Shown: one piece after another, positions 1 through 10,443 of the stretch
Layout: each line of letters starts with the position of its first letter
Position numbering within the stretch: position 1 is the stretch's first letter
Assembly: GCA_021927905.1 (NCBI GenBank)
Contig: BLLK01000061.1
Location: 124,001-188,000 of the forward strand
Direction of reading: 5' to 3'
DNA length: 64,000 nt
Origin: Chaetoceros tenuissimus
Lineage: Eukaryota; Bacillariophyta; Thalassiosirophyceae; Chaetocerotales; Chaetocerotaceae
The notes under the pieces: generated by a model
What the model was told of the DNA's origin: nothing
Databases searched by the model: none
The model's input: the letters and a program-made list of their open reading frames with translations, nothing else
Translations under genes and position numbers: made by a program

Positions 1-1585
1 GGTACGAGTAGAGATCAAGTCACCTTTCAGTCCTGATCTTTCTTTCTTGATGTATTTGAGATGTGTTGAAATTCAACTGACGGACGAGAACTAGATGATG
101 TGCTTCTTTCTCGATGATGTGTGGCAGACTCCTCCAGGTTCACTAGCGTGCTTTATCTATCTTTAGTAATGATGTAGATAGACAAGTATGATTGTAGCGA
201 GATTTGTGTATTCCAAATGCGGTAGATGGATTCGGATAGCCTTTATGTTGTGTTGGTAGTGGTTACTCTTGTGTGCAATGTTCCTCTCAGTGAAGCAAAT
301 TCTAACGTTGAGAATTACTGAATTTTTGGCGGCTGAGTCTGGTATGGACTCTACGGGATTCTACGTGGTTGAGTTGGAACCCAAATTTCAACGGAAAGAA
401 AAGAGGCTTCTCGATCACTAAATTAGGTTTATAAATGACAAAGTACAGCTTTTCAGCGATTCAAATATGTCATTGCAAATAGTAAAATAGCTCATCAATT
501 TGAATGGTGCCACCTGCCAAGACTGGATTCCAATTTGAAATATTGGTTCTTTGTCCATTCTTGATTGCTTCATGAAAGCCAGTACTCTTATATATTTTTA
601 TCTACGCCAAGAATAAAATTTCAGTCGCTCTCACAACTCTTCAACTCTCCTCAATCTTATGATTCAACCTGTTAATGTGCATCAACTATTGTAGTCAAGC
701 GGGTAGGAATCATTTAAGCAAAAGAACCGGGTTAATTCTACGTGGCGCTCGACCGTTGGATCCCATTCCTTCCATTTGTCCTATCCTGCGACATATTTTG
801 AAACGTGCTACCCGCGCGAACCAATGAAAAAGGGATATTTGTTTGCACTTTCATGATGATGATAATTATTTGTTGAAACGATTGCTCAACGCTTGGATGT
901 AGTATTTTATTTTACTTATGGGTCAAAAATATACTACCTATTACATCATGTGAGATGCGAGTGAAGCCATTTGACTTTTTTGAGTTTGAAGTTATCGAAC
1001 AGAACCCTGGCTGCCAACATAAATAAACTTGAACTGAAAATTGAAGGGTGTTTGAAGGTAGTACCCGTAGAAGATATTTTTGTAACAAGAAAGTTATTTA
1101 TTATTAATAATAATAACTAGACTATGGTACAGTATCAGGTTTTAAATTACTATTAGTATTGCTTTTCAAACTACTCCTGATTTTACAAGGGAATCATTTA
1201 TAAAACTTCCACAAAAGTCAGCGGAAGCAAAAATGTCAACATACATGCTGGTGTGTTCAAATGATGCATGCAACGATATTCCAGGAACGAAGAAATGCAT
1301 GAAGGCTTCTTTCAAATATGATTCCTTCACCTGCATTCTTATTATTTATAGGTAAGCATGAATCTCAAACTTTGCATACTGTTTTGCATCTCTAGTTGAA
1401 ATTGCGATAGACAACTACAATAAATTTCACCATGCAATTACACACTCATACATCATTCCCAGATAAACAGTGTATGAAAAATGGACATGGTGATTCTATT
1501 TTATTTGTGCAGTGAAAAATCTAAAGATGCATCTCAGTAGAACATGTAGTATATTATTGTAAAGATATACATATTCAAGCTACTG
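1..1585. other. gene-free stretch at left edge
   Basis: No open frame of 60 codons or more, and I see no tRNA, splice-linked coding pieces or mobile element. The DNA is AT-rich, with short runs such as the ATT/AAT triplets near 1097-1120. The right end is the 3' flank of the minus-strand Smr-UIM gene. The rest may be the flank of a gene outside the window. Confidence 0.5.
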
Positions 1586-2629
1586 CTAGGAATAGTGGAG
1601 ACGACTAGCTTCCATAGCCAATCGTAATTGTTCTTCATAGTCAATACGATGATTTCGTCCTTGCTGCTCATGTTGCTGCTCATCTTGAGAAAGTTTAAGT
1701 GCTTCCTGGAATAATATATCGTCCTCGCCCCCTACACAATCTTTGTGACTTTCATTCAGAGATTGAGCAAGGACAGCCTTTAATTCTTCCTCTTCCCTCA
1801 ATGCTGCTTCACGTTCATGGTCCATAGATAATTGCATGACTTGTTTCATCAATTCTTCCTCCTTTTGAAGGGAAACACTCTCATCGTTTTTAGAAAGTTC
1901 CATAATTTCCTTCATGATTCGCTCCTCCTCCTCCATTTTCTTTTCCATATTGAGGGAATCTTGAAGTGCTTGCTCCATAGCTTGCTGTTCTTTATCCTTT
2001 AGTGATTGATGCTTCGATGCCTCCGATTGTGACAATTTCAAAGCCTCTTCCAATTCCTTTTCATCCCTTGCAAGTTCGGCAGGAGTAGGCAAATGATCAC
2101 TATTTTGTAAATTATCCTCCTGGTCTTCAGATGAATTACTAGATAATTTAGAACTCATGCGTGAAAAAGAATTTAAATGTTCTGTACGATACGTCTTGGA
2201 TGTGTCCCTGTTTACCAGCTGCACATTATTATTATCCAATGAGTGCTTCACTAGAACTTTTGTATCTGATTTGAATAAATCAGGATTGTATAAATCAATA
2301 CCAGACAAGGCATCTACTGTAAAACTTCCTTTACCGTGATTTAGTTGAAAGGACATTTGACGCTTTTGCAATAGTTTTTGAATGGCATCTCGTAACACCG
2401 GTCCATCAGTAGAATGTTTACCGCTCCCTGTGACGATTGTCACCATTAGTGGACCAGATACAGTTGTCTTTGTATAATTTCTATTCCGGTGCTTGTGCCG
2501 TATTTGGTCTAGGAAGAAAGTAGTACGTTCTATAGCTTGTATTTTGGTGTAGCCGTGTAGATCTATCGTTTTAGACTTGTCCATGCTACGTTGTACATTT
2601 CTTTTTCTTGGCTTGACTGTCTGTATCAT
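1586..2629 (-). CDS. Smr-domain protein with a C-terminal array of ubiquitin-interacting motifs
   Basis: 347 aa in one exon, starting at the first ATG (2629). Residues 21-106 form an Smr domain: IDLHGYT (22-28) is the LDxHG signature, VTGSGKHS (66-73) is the TGxGxHS signature, and NHGKGSFTV follows. After a Ser-rich linker, residues 188-347 are acidic helices with repeated UIM-like cores, including EALKLSQSE (195), QALQDSLN (220), KQVMQLSMD (262), AVLAQSLNE (285), QEALKLSQD (308) and LRLAMEASR (335). Smr domains are nucleases or nucleic-acid binders in MutS2 and in the Cue2/NONU-1 proteins of no-go mRNA decay. In Cue2 and N4BP2 the Smr domain goes with CUE ubiquitin-binding domains. By inference, this protein uses UIMs in that place to reach ubiquitinated, stalled ribosomes. 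The domain calls are firm; the role is inferred. Confidence 0.85.
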   Translation of the reverse strand: MIQTVKPRKRNVQRSMDKSKTIDLHGYTKIQAIERTTFFLDQIRHKHRNRNYTKTTVSGPLMVTIVTGSGKHSTDGPVLRDAIQKLLQKRQMSFQLNHGKGSFTVDALSGIDLYNPDLFKSDTKVLVKHSLDNNNVQLVNRDTSKTYRTEHLNSFSRMSSKLSSNSSEDQEDNLQNSDHLPTPAELARDEKELEEALKLSQSEASKHQSLKDKEQQAMEQALQDSLNMEKKMEEEERIMKEIMELSKNDESVSLQKEEELMKQVMQLSMDHEREAALREEEELKAVLAQSLNESHKDCVGGEDDILFQEALKLSQDEQQHEQQGRNHRIDYEEQLRLAMEASRLHYS

Positions 2630-3065
2630 TTTGATGAAATATTGATATGGGTGAAGATTTGAAGTTCATTTATCTAAATTTTACGTAGTTGCTAGAGGTT
2701 GCAGCTAGAATATGAAATGTTTGAATTTTGTTTGAAAAGATGTGTCAAAGCACGTTTTTACGAAGAACAACAATGACGTCTTGAGTGTTCTTTGATGGTG
2801 ATGAGTGATGAGACGATGAGTTTTTTCGAATGGCTGGCTATCGTTTCATTGGTAACTGATTTTTAACGGAAATAACGGAATAAGGACACGTCACCTTTTT
2901 TTGGTGCCAAGGAGACTGCCAATTTCATTGGTTTTTGAACGGCAAAGTTTTTTTTCTTCTTCATTGGCAATTTCTTCTTTGCTACTACAGTCCATTTACA
3001 AACTACTGGACTTTCTCCAAATAGATATAGCGTTCCTTATCACCATATCTATCTATTACAGCAGC
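2630..3065. promoter_or_regulatory. divergent promoter region with a TGACGTC element
   Basis: This 436-bp space lies between two divergent genes (Smr-UIM and F-box-like). It carries TGACGTC at 2774-2780, a bZIP/CRE-type core of the same class as sites near 17410, 19062 and 53454-53791. No coding potential is seen. The functional role is inferred from position only. Confidence 0.4.
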
Positions 3066-4328
3066 ATGACAACGGCGATCGTTTCTCCAAAGCGACGAAG
3101 AGTTGCAAATCTTTCCAAACATGAAATTCTAAACGAGAAAGCTACACAAGAACCTCTTCTTCTTGAAGAACAAGTCTCAACGGATGTTCTCTCTTCGACA
3201 TCTGCTTCCTCTCATGATGATTGTCCAACAACTCTACTTGAGATTCCAGATGGCCCTTTCCTACATATGCTATCTTTTCTCAGTGGTGGTGAATCATTAG
3301 ATATTGTTCGCAATGGTCTCGAAATTCTCGCACCTGCTTGCATCGCCATGAATCAGAAACTTACCTCTTTGGCACATTCTACACCTGTCCATGTCAACAA
3401 AACATTTATCAACTCATCCAAGGGAATATCATACTTTAAGATGATCAACAGACATCAAATGAAACTTCAATCATTATGTATGCAATTTGATGATCAAGTC
3501 TACAAAAGTATTTTTTATCATACTCTAGAAACATGTAATCTCGATTCCATGAAAGAACTATCAGTACATATTCACCCAACAAAGTGTGATGTGGATTTGC
3601 TGGATTTATCTGATCAAGTAGGTGTGCCTTGCAACAAGATTCATAGAGCAATATTATTGTCCAACATGACATTTCAAAAACACATGGCTGACTTGCTATC
3701 AGAAAAACAACATGAAATTTCCAAGTTTCATATGCGTTTCAAAGTTGAGGAGAAATTCAACAATGCACTCATTGGAAATGTTGCTCAACATTTAAAGGAG
3801 TTGGAACTGGAGGCATGGTGTAGTTTACCCGGTCAAGATCCGTACTCTACTGCAAAATCACTCATTTGTCTTGAAAAAGAATTACATCATTTGTCCAAAC
3901 TAAAGTCCATATCATTTTCATGGCCTCGTATTCGAAGTGATATGTTGCTCGAGTTTGAATCTGCATCAGTAGAGAATCTATCTCTAAGTGGTGGACTCAA
4001 GATTCAGATATTGAAATGTCCAAACTTGAAACTGTTGAATTTGGTCATGTACAATAACAATATCGACTTTAGAATCATCCAGCAATGTAAAGCGTCATTG
4101 GAGGATCTTACTCTGAAAATTACACATTGTTCTCGTGACTTAAGTGTTTATGAGAAGTTAGTGTCCATTGTAAATAGTGCACCAAAGCTTCGAAAGTTTC
4201 GATTAATCACTAGAAATCAAGGAGTCTTGACCATTACTTCTTCATCGTTGGAGGAAATTGATATGACAGCTGCAAAGAACATTGTTTTCAAGGTTCAGTG
4301 TCCGAACTTGGTGTCCTTGAAGAAATAA
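3066..4328 (+). CDS. F-box-like / leucine-rich-repeat-like protein
   Basis: 420 aa from the first in-frame ATG at 3066; the open frame reaches upstream only through non-ATG codons. The N-terminus is basic and low in complexity (KRRRVANLSK). Residues about 56-85 (LEIPDGPFLHMLSFLSGGES) resemble an F-box: LPDxxLxxxLSFL. The remainder is irregular Leu-rich repeats, for example LSLSGGLKIQILKCPNLKLL and SSLEEIDMT, as in FBXL-type and other diatom LRR proteins. F-box proteins choose substrates for SCF ubiquitin ligases. That role is inferred here, because the F-box is degenerate and no substrate is evident. Confidence 0.6.
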   Translation: MTTAIVSPKRRRVANLSKHEILNEKATQEPLLLEEQVSTDVLSSTSASSHDDCPTTLLEIPDGPFLHMLSFLSGGESLDIVRNGLEILAPACIAMNQKLTSLAHSTPVHVNKTFINSSKGISYFKMINRHQMKLQSLCMQFDDQVYKSIFYHTLETCNLDSMKELSVHIHPTKCDVDLLDLSDQVGVPCNKIHRAILLSNMTFQKHMADLLSEKQHEISKFHMRFKVEEKFNNALIGNVAQHLKELELEAWCSLPGQDPYSTAKSLICLEKELHHLSKLKSISFSWPRIRSDMLLEFESASVENLSLSGGLKIQILKCPNLKLLNLVMYNNNIDFRIIQQCKASLEDLTLKITHCSRDLSVYEKLVSIVNSAPKLRKFRLITRNQGVLTITSSSLEEIDMTAAKNIVFKVQCPNLVSLKK

Positions 4329-4762
4329 ATACTGCCGTAGTTGAATAGATGTTTGAAAAGAACAAGTAAATATTGTGTATAAATTTTATGTAAAGATGAA
4401 CATTGAAGTATTTAGTGAATTTTTGTATTGTGCGATACGTATAGGTCTCATTAGGTGACGGAATCACGGTTCCAAAAGAAAATCTATACAGTGTCTTATT
4501 AGTTCAAGTATCACACCACTTCTTGTGATCGCTATGTTTAAAATGATGAATTCATTCGAATAATACCGAATATGGTCCCTTAGACTAAAAGTACACGAAC
4601 AAAGAGGCTGCTAAGAAGACACTCAATTATTATTTAAGGATGTGTTGATACCGCTTTTTATCTATTCACAACAACTTGCTCCTATTGTATATCGCATAAT
4701 CTTGTTCCTTTTTACCTTTGACAAATTATAATGTCCGTGAATCTGAAATATATACCCCCTTT
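4329..4762. other. convergent 3' flanks
   Basis: 434 bp between the ends of two convergent genes. It is AT-rich, and I see nothing but presumed 3' UTRs. Confidence 0.5.
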
Positions 4763-5686
4763 TCAGACAGCAGTCACAGTCTCTTTTGCTACTTCCTTTT
4801 TCTCATCTACTGCACCTTCACCAACCTCCTTGGATTCTTGCACTCTCTCTCCTTTCTTTTCAGCTGCTGCTGTAGCATCGCTTGCTTTCTCTGGAATAGC
4901 ACCACCATTCTGCTTTGATTTGTCACCTGTAGAAGATCCAGCCGCAACAGCACTTAACAGCTCCAAAGCTCCCATTCCAGGAGCAACATTACCCGCAGAG
5001 TTGGTCCTTGCCCTCTTTGCAGGAGGCTGTTGCTGTGGTGGAAGTGGCACCAAATGAGAAGGGGGGACAAGAACGGACGGTGCTGTAGAAATATTCTTTG
5101 AATCATCTCTTCTCTGCCATTCTCCGTGTGTTTTCCTCCACTGCGGAGCACCCTCACGCAATGTTTGACTGGTCTTCTTCTTGATTTCCTTGTCATCAAC
5201 TTCATACCATAATTTATCATTTTCATCTTGTCTTAGAAACTTTCCACCATCAGCTTTCACTTGTCGAATGATTTCGGAAATAATTTCGGTCTTTACAGAT
5301 CGTTGTCTAGCGTGAATGTATGCAGATTGGACAGCCTTGATCTTTTTACGATAGGTCATATTTCCATGATGGAAATTGGTCCCTCCTCCTCGTCCAAAAA
5401 GTACATCAAATCTTCCAGGATTCTGTATAGCGCCTGCCTTTGGTATGTTGGCCTCTAATGCATTTGTCAAGGTCATCATAGCATCAGTATTGACTGGAGA
5501 AGCAGAGTTCTTCGGAGGAGCAACAAGTGGAGGAGGAGGTTCGACAATTGTCTTTTCAAGTTCAACCGAAGTTGCCTCGGGTGCCTTTTCCTTCTCTTCG
5601 ACAGGCTTTTCAATTTCGTTGGCAGCAGGTTTATCTGCTGGCTTTTCCTGTGTTGGGGGTGCCGGTGCAGGTTTTGTTTCACTCAT
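4763..5686 (-). CDS. DUF6824-domain protein
   Basis: 307 aa in one exon. Residues 1-60 are a Pro/Glu/Lys-rich disordered tail. Residues 91-185 match the DUF6824 domain that is expanded in diatoms: FDVLFGRGGGTNFHHGN (93-109), then an RxxI/VK helix, a Gly-Gly-Lys-Phe-Leu turn (147-151), LWYEVDD and a KTSQTLREG helix (171-179). The C-terminal third is low-complexity Pro/Gln then Glu/Lys, with a short basic KRAR stretch that could serve as a nuclear signal. The biochemical role of the domain is unknown to me. A DNA-binding or nuclear role is often supposed for such basic helix-rich domains, but nothing here proves it. Confidence 0.8.
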   Translation of the reverse strand: MSETKPAPAPPTQEKPADKPAANEIEKPVEEKEKAPEATSVELEKTIVEPPPPLVAPPKNSASPVNTDAMMTLTNALEANIPKAGAIQNPGRFDVLFGRGGGTNFHHGNMTYRKKIKAVQSAYIHARQRSVKTEIISEIIRQVKADGGKFLRQDENDKLWYEVDDKEIKKKTSQTLREGAPQWRKTHGEWQRRDDSKNISTAPSVLVPPSHLVPLPPQQQPPAKRARTNSAGNVAPGMGALELLSAVAAGSSTGDKSKQNGGAIPEKASDATAAAEKKGERVQESKEVGEGAVDEKKEVAKETVTAV

Positions 5687-6215
5687 AGTTTTTACCTAAA
5701 TGTTAGTATGGGAAGGATATCGGTCGGTATATGTTATGCCTCTCTACTGCAAGAACTTTGTCCGTTCTGACTCAATTCGTAGCTCTTTAGTGCGCTATGA
5801 AGGCTAAAGAAGTGCGGTTGCTATGTGTACGAGTTTACTACTCAACGGTGAGTCGAATTGGTACGCAATTGATAACTATCTTTTTATGTTTACTCTTCAA
5901 ATGAACCATGAGTCGTATCTCTTTACTTTTGGGACTGAAAAATTGCTTGCCCGCCTTCTTTTCCATCGTTCTGTGCGTGTGGCAATCGCTTTTTTCATGA
6001 GTACCCAACCCAAGAGGTTTAGGCTGTGATCATAGCCATCATCTTATTTTTACACAGCTAGAGATGGGTGTCACTGGAGATGATTATTATGATGTATGTG
6101 ATGATGGAATTTAATTTATCATTGTTGCTATCTCAACTCTATTTTTACCCAATTAATTCAATTATTTATCCATATCTCTACTTATATCATGATTATTAAA
6201 AAGTCCATCAGATTA
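5687..6215. other. intergenic, no gene seen
   Basis: 529 bp between the start of the DUF6824 gene and the end of the glutathione reductase gene, both on the minus strand. It should hold the DUF6824 promoter and the reductase 3' UTR. Open frames here are short and show no family signal. Confidence 0.5.
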
Positions 6216-7807
6216 CTACATTTTGCTCTTCAAAATTGGCTCAGATGCTTTTGCTCCGTTCAATGGACTGTGAGCCGCTCCAGAAATCTGCGGAGATTTG
6301 CCCCATTGTCCCATAGTCACGAGCTCTTCACTAGCTGTTGGGTGAATTGCAACACAAGAATCAAAATCTGCTTTTGTTGCTCCCATTTTCATTGCTACGC
6401 CGAATCCTTGCATCATTTCATCTACGCCTAATCCCATAGTGTGAATTCCAACGACTTTTTCCGACTCGCCCGCACAAATCAGCTTCATTCTTGTTTTTGG
6501 CTTGTCATCTGGCTCTACATCGAATATTCCATAAAATAAATTTGCAAATTTGCTTGTGTATACTCTAACATTTTCGACACCATACTTGTCAATTGCTTCA
6601 GCTTGAGTTAATCCAATGGTTCCAATAGGTGGATGTGAAAATACCACTGTTGGTACATTTTCATAGCTCACTTTTGAATCTGCAAGTTCTTCTGGACCAA
6701 AGATTCTATCTGCGAGTCTTCTACCAGCTGCAATTGCCATTGGTGTTAGTTCAACTTTGCCACACACATCGCCAAGTGCAAATATATTTGGGTTGGTTGT
6801 ATTTTGTTTGTCGTCAACTTGTATGTATTTTCGATGAGTACATAATACTCTTGCATTTTCAAGGCCGAGACCATCAACATTTGGAACTCTGCCTGGAGCC
6901 ATAAGAACTACATCAGCACCATAGATTGTATCTCCACTATGAGTTGTAACTGTCTTTTTTCCATTGTCAATTGTTACCTTTGCGACTCCATTGGTATTAC
7001 GATGAATGAATATTCCAGCTTTGGTCATCTCCTCGTCCAAACCTGTCATAATCATTTCATCAAAGGATCGAAGTGCGTGTCCCTTGCGAATAACAAGATG
7101 AACTTCAGTGCCCAAACTATTGAGCACACCTGCTAATTCTACAGCAATGTATCCAGCTCCTACAATCACTGCAACGTTTGGTCTTTCTTCCAATTCGAAG
7201 AAGCCATCCGATGAAATACAGTGTTCTGCAACGCCTTCCCCAGCAGGAAAAGAAGGTCTTCCACCTGTCGCAATCAAAATATATTTCGCAGTTAAAACCT
7301 TTTCACTTCCATCATCACTCTTTACCAATAGAGAATTTTCATCGACAAAGGAAGCCGTACCACGGATAAGTTCTACTCCTGAACTTTTGAATCCATTTTC
7401 ATAAATTCCATTTAGTCTCTTGACATATGCATCGCGTGACTTTTTAAGTGCGTTCCAGTTGAAAGATTCTGCAACAATTTCTCCGCCTTGGAACCCATAG
7501 TGTTTTGCATCATGAAATGCTTCGTGAAGTGAAGCTGCATTGAACATTACTTTCTTTGGAACGCAACCTACGTTTACACATGTTCCTCCAAGTCTCGATT
7601 TTTCAATCACTTTATAAATGAAAGAAGTTAGATAGGACGAAGAAAGTATATATCATACATGGTACTTCATGGACTATTGTAATTCTGCTCACCTCCAACT
7701 TTTGCTTTGTAAAGACTTGCAGCTCTTTTAGCAGAGGCTATTCCTCCACTTCCTCCTCCTATGACTAGGTAGTCATAGTGATTCTCTTCTTCTGTAAGTT
7801 GACTCAT
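6216..7807 (-). CDS. GSR: glutathione reductase (2 exons)
   Basis: Exons 7807-7693 and 7609-6216, with an 83-nt GT-AG intron, give 502 aa. Splicing restores the codon in [15 protein letters not shown]. The domains in order are FAD-binding (VIGGGSGG near residue 16), the redox disulfide [17 protein letters not shown]-binding [14 protein letters not shown] followed by the two arginines in [10 protein letters not shown] that favour NADPH, the second FAD motif IFALGDVCG, and the C-terminal dimer motif AIHPTASEE with the catalytic His-Glu. The enzyme reduces glutathione disulfide with NADPH. The N-terminus ([13 protein letters not shown]) has no leader, so a cytosolic form is likely. All key residues are present. 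Confidence 0.95.
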
Positions 7808-8239
7808 TCTATTTATTCTGTTTGTTTTTGCGTTTTGTGTATTTATGAGATGAAGGAATGTGATGGTATTCTTCAAAAGATTCTTCTTCTTTCGGAGAAT
7901 ATCCAATTATTATGAAGTTGCGGAATGCAGAAGATTTTGATCATAAAAGCCATCAGCCATCAACATGAGAACCCTATTTATGGAGCAAGTGTACATAGCC
8001 GTATTACCATGAAGGCTTTGCAATCAAAAATGGGACTCAGACAACTGTTCGATAAAGAGAATGCCAAACAACTTGACGCTTCGGGTTCAAATTGAATTCT
8101 TAAACATCAACACTGCCAACCTATGCATCAAACTCATAAAATCGTCACTGACGCTTCTCCATCATCGGGAGTTTGTATCTTTCTTGCCTTGGACTTCATA
8201 ATAAGGAAGTTGCAAAAGAAGCATCACATATAAAGCACA
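7808..8239. promoter_or_regulatory. divergent promoter region, GR / PEPCK
   Basis: 432 bp between the starts of the divergent glutathione reductase and PEPCK genes. No coding signal. It must hold both promoters, but I recognise no specific site. Confidence 0.4.
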
Positions 8240-10443
8240 ATGAATACCTCCAGAAACCTTTCAAGACTTGCTCTACGCCAATGTATCAACAGATCAAATG
8301 CACTGAGATCTGTTGTGAGAAACCAGGCAACAAGAAGCCTTTCTTCTGTTGCTCCAGATGCGTTCTCTGCAAAGAAGCAGGTATGGGAATTTCTTTTTCG
8401 TCTTTCTTTCGCTTTACTCTCAATTTCCAAACTCACTTACTTCATTATTTATGTTTTAGGCTGTCACTGCTAGAACAAATCTTCAACATTATCGCTTCAA
8501 GTCTGACACGACCAAGAGAAACAAATCCACGGCACATGTAATGCCTCATCATGAACCCCGTGACGACTACAATGTCTCTTCCACAATTACTGGCCCAGAT
8601 GCATGTGAAAAGCTGAACCTAACTTCTCTTGGCATTAATGGACCGTCCACTCTCTATCATAACTTGACCTTTCAACAATTGAAAGAGCATGAAATTGCCA
8701 ATACTGAAGGTCAAATTGCTCATGCAGAATATGGAGATACCTTCACTGTTGATACTGGCAAGTTTACAGGAAGAAGTCCAAAAGATAAGTGGATCGTCCT
8801 GAACAAGGGAAGTGAGAGTGCTGAGAATATTGATTGGGGATCCGTCAATCAAGCTACCTCTCCAGAGGTATTCGACGAGCTTTATGAGAAGGCTGTGAAC
8901 TACTTCAACACTAAAGAGAAGGCTTATGTATGTGACCTTTACTGTGGTGCAAACCCAAAGACTCAGAAGAAGGTTAGATTCGTGCACGAGATGGCCTGGC
9001 AACAGCACTTTGTAACAAACATGTTTATTCGACCAGAAACTAAGGAGGAGATTGAAAATTTTGCACCAGATTTTACTGTAATTAATGCATGCGCAGAAGT
9101 TGACGAAGATTGGAAGAGACATGGACTTAATTCAGAGGTTGCTGTTGTATTCAACATAGAGAAGAAGACTGCTGTTATCTTTGGGACTTGGTATGGAGGA
9201 GAGAACAAGGTAAGCGAGAAGGCAATGCTTTGCTCATATTTTGGTTTGACTCTTACAATTCTAATCGATGTCAACTTTGCAGAAAGGAATTTTCTCTCTC
9301 ATGAATTATTGGCTTCCAATGAATGAAGAGCCAGCACTTCCTATGCATTGTTCCGCAAATGTGTGTGAGGATGGACATACGACATTGTTTTTCGGATTGA
9401 GTGGAACTGGAAAAACTACATTATCTGCAGATCCAGCCAGAGCATTGATTGGTGGTAAGTCGCTTCAAACTTTACTTCTAACTTCTCCTTCAATCACGCT
9501 TCTTCTGATACTCACTCATTTTACTTAGACGATGAACATGGGTGGGATGAGGATGGTATTTTTAACTTTGAAGGAGGATGCTATGCAAAGACTATCAACC
9601 TTTCAGAGAAAACAGAGCCTGATATCTACCGTGCTATTAGAACTGATGCTATGTTGGAGAATGTCAAACTCAATCCAGATGAGAATGGGAACCTAATCCC
9701 AGACTACTTTGATACAACCAAGACCGAGAATGGACGTGTTTCATATCCAATCTTCCATATTGATGGATACGTAAGTTCAATACAATTAAAATGCCACATA
9801 TATTCAGAATTGATAACTAATTAGTGGGTTTCTCTTTCTTTTACAGCACAAACCTCAAATGGCTGGGCATCCAAAGGACATTATCTTCTTAACTTGTGAT
9901 GCGTTTGGAGTATTGCCACCAGTTTCCAAGTTGACTCCAGGTCAGGCTATGTATCATTTTATTTCCGGATATACTGCCAAGGTAGCTGGAACTGAAAGGG
10001 GAATTACTGAACCAACTCCGAACTTCAGTGCTTGCTTTGGAGCTGCATTTATGACCTTACATCCAACTCGGTATGCTGAACTTTTGGAAAAGAAGCTCGC
10101 GAAGCATGGATCTCATGCATGGCTTGTTAACACAGGATGGAGTGGAGGTGCGTATGGAACTGGAGAAAGAATGTCCATTGCTACAACTCGTGCATGTGTA
10201 AACGCCATTCTCGATGGAGATGCGGCAATGGTTGAATATGTAAAGGATGACGCATTTGGCCTTGATATCCCAGTTTCATTACCTGGAGTTGATACTGCGC
10301 TGTTGAATCCTAGAAATGCATGGAAAGATAAAGAAGCATATGATGCAACTGCGAAGAAGTTGGCAGGAATGTTTGCAAAGAATTTTGAAAAGTATTCCGA
10401 CGAAGGAGTCGAAAATCTTACTCAGTATGGACCAAAATTGTAG
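8240..10443 (+). CDS. PCK: ATP-dependent phosphoenolpyruvate carboxykinase, mitochondrial (5 exons)
   Basis: Exons 8240-8380, 8460-9209, 9283-9454, 9529-9770 and 9847-10443 join in frame to 633 aa. The first about 35 residues ([15 protein letters not shown]..., Arg/Ser-rich, no acid) look like a mitochondrial transit peptide, and its exon ends just after it. The catalytic core has [10 protein letters not shown], the P-loop [15 protein letters not shown], metal/ATP motif [12 protein letters not shown] restored across the third intron, and late motifs [15 protein letters not shown]. This is the ATP type, not the GTP type. It interconverts oxaloacetate and PEP with CO2, for gluconeogenesis or anaplerotic and C4-like exchange in diatoms. 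All expected active-site motifs are intact. Confidence 0.96.

Noticed and set aside
1-1585. tRNA or C/D snoRNA in the left flank and in the other intergenic regions.
   Set aside because: Scattered TTCAAAT and ATGATGA words occur, but I could not build a cloverleaf or a paired box C/D arrangement around any of them by eye; a tRNAscan-SE and snoRNA search would settle it.
2901-3065. N-terminal extension of the F-box-like protein.
   Set aside because: The open frame before 3066 has no ATG and lies in the divergent promoter region.
4731-5057. Plus-strand frames opposite the DUF6824 gene (also 5376-5699).
   Set aside because: They are mirror translations of Pro/Glu/Lys-rich coding sequence; the minus strand has the recognisable domain.
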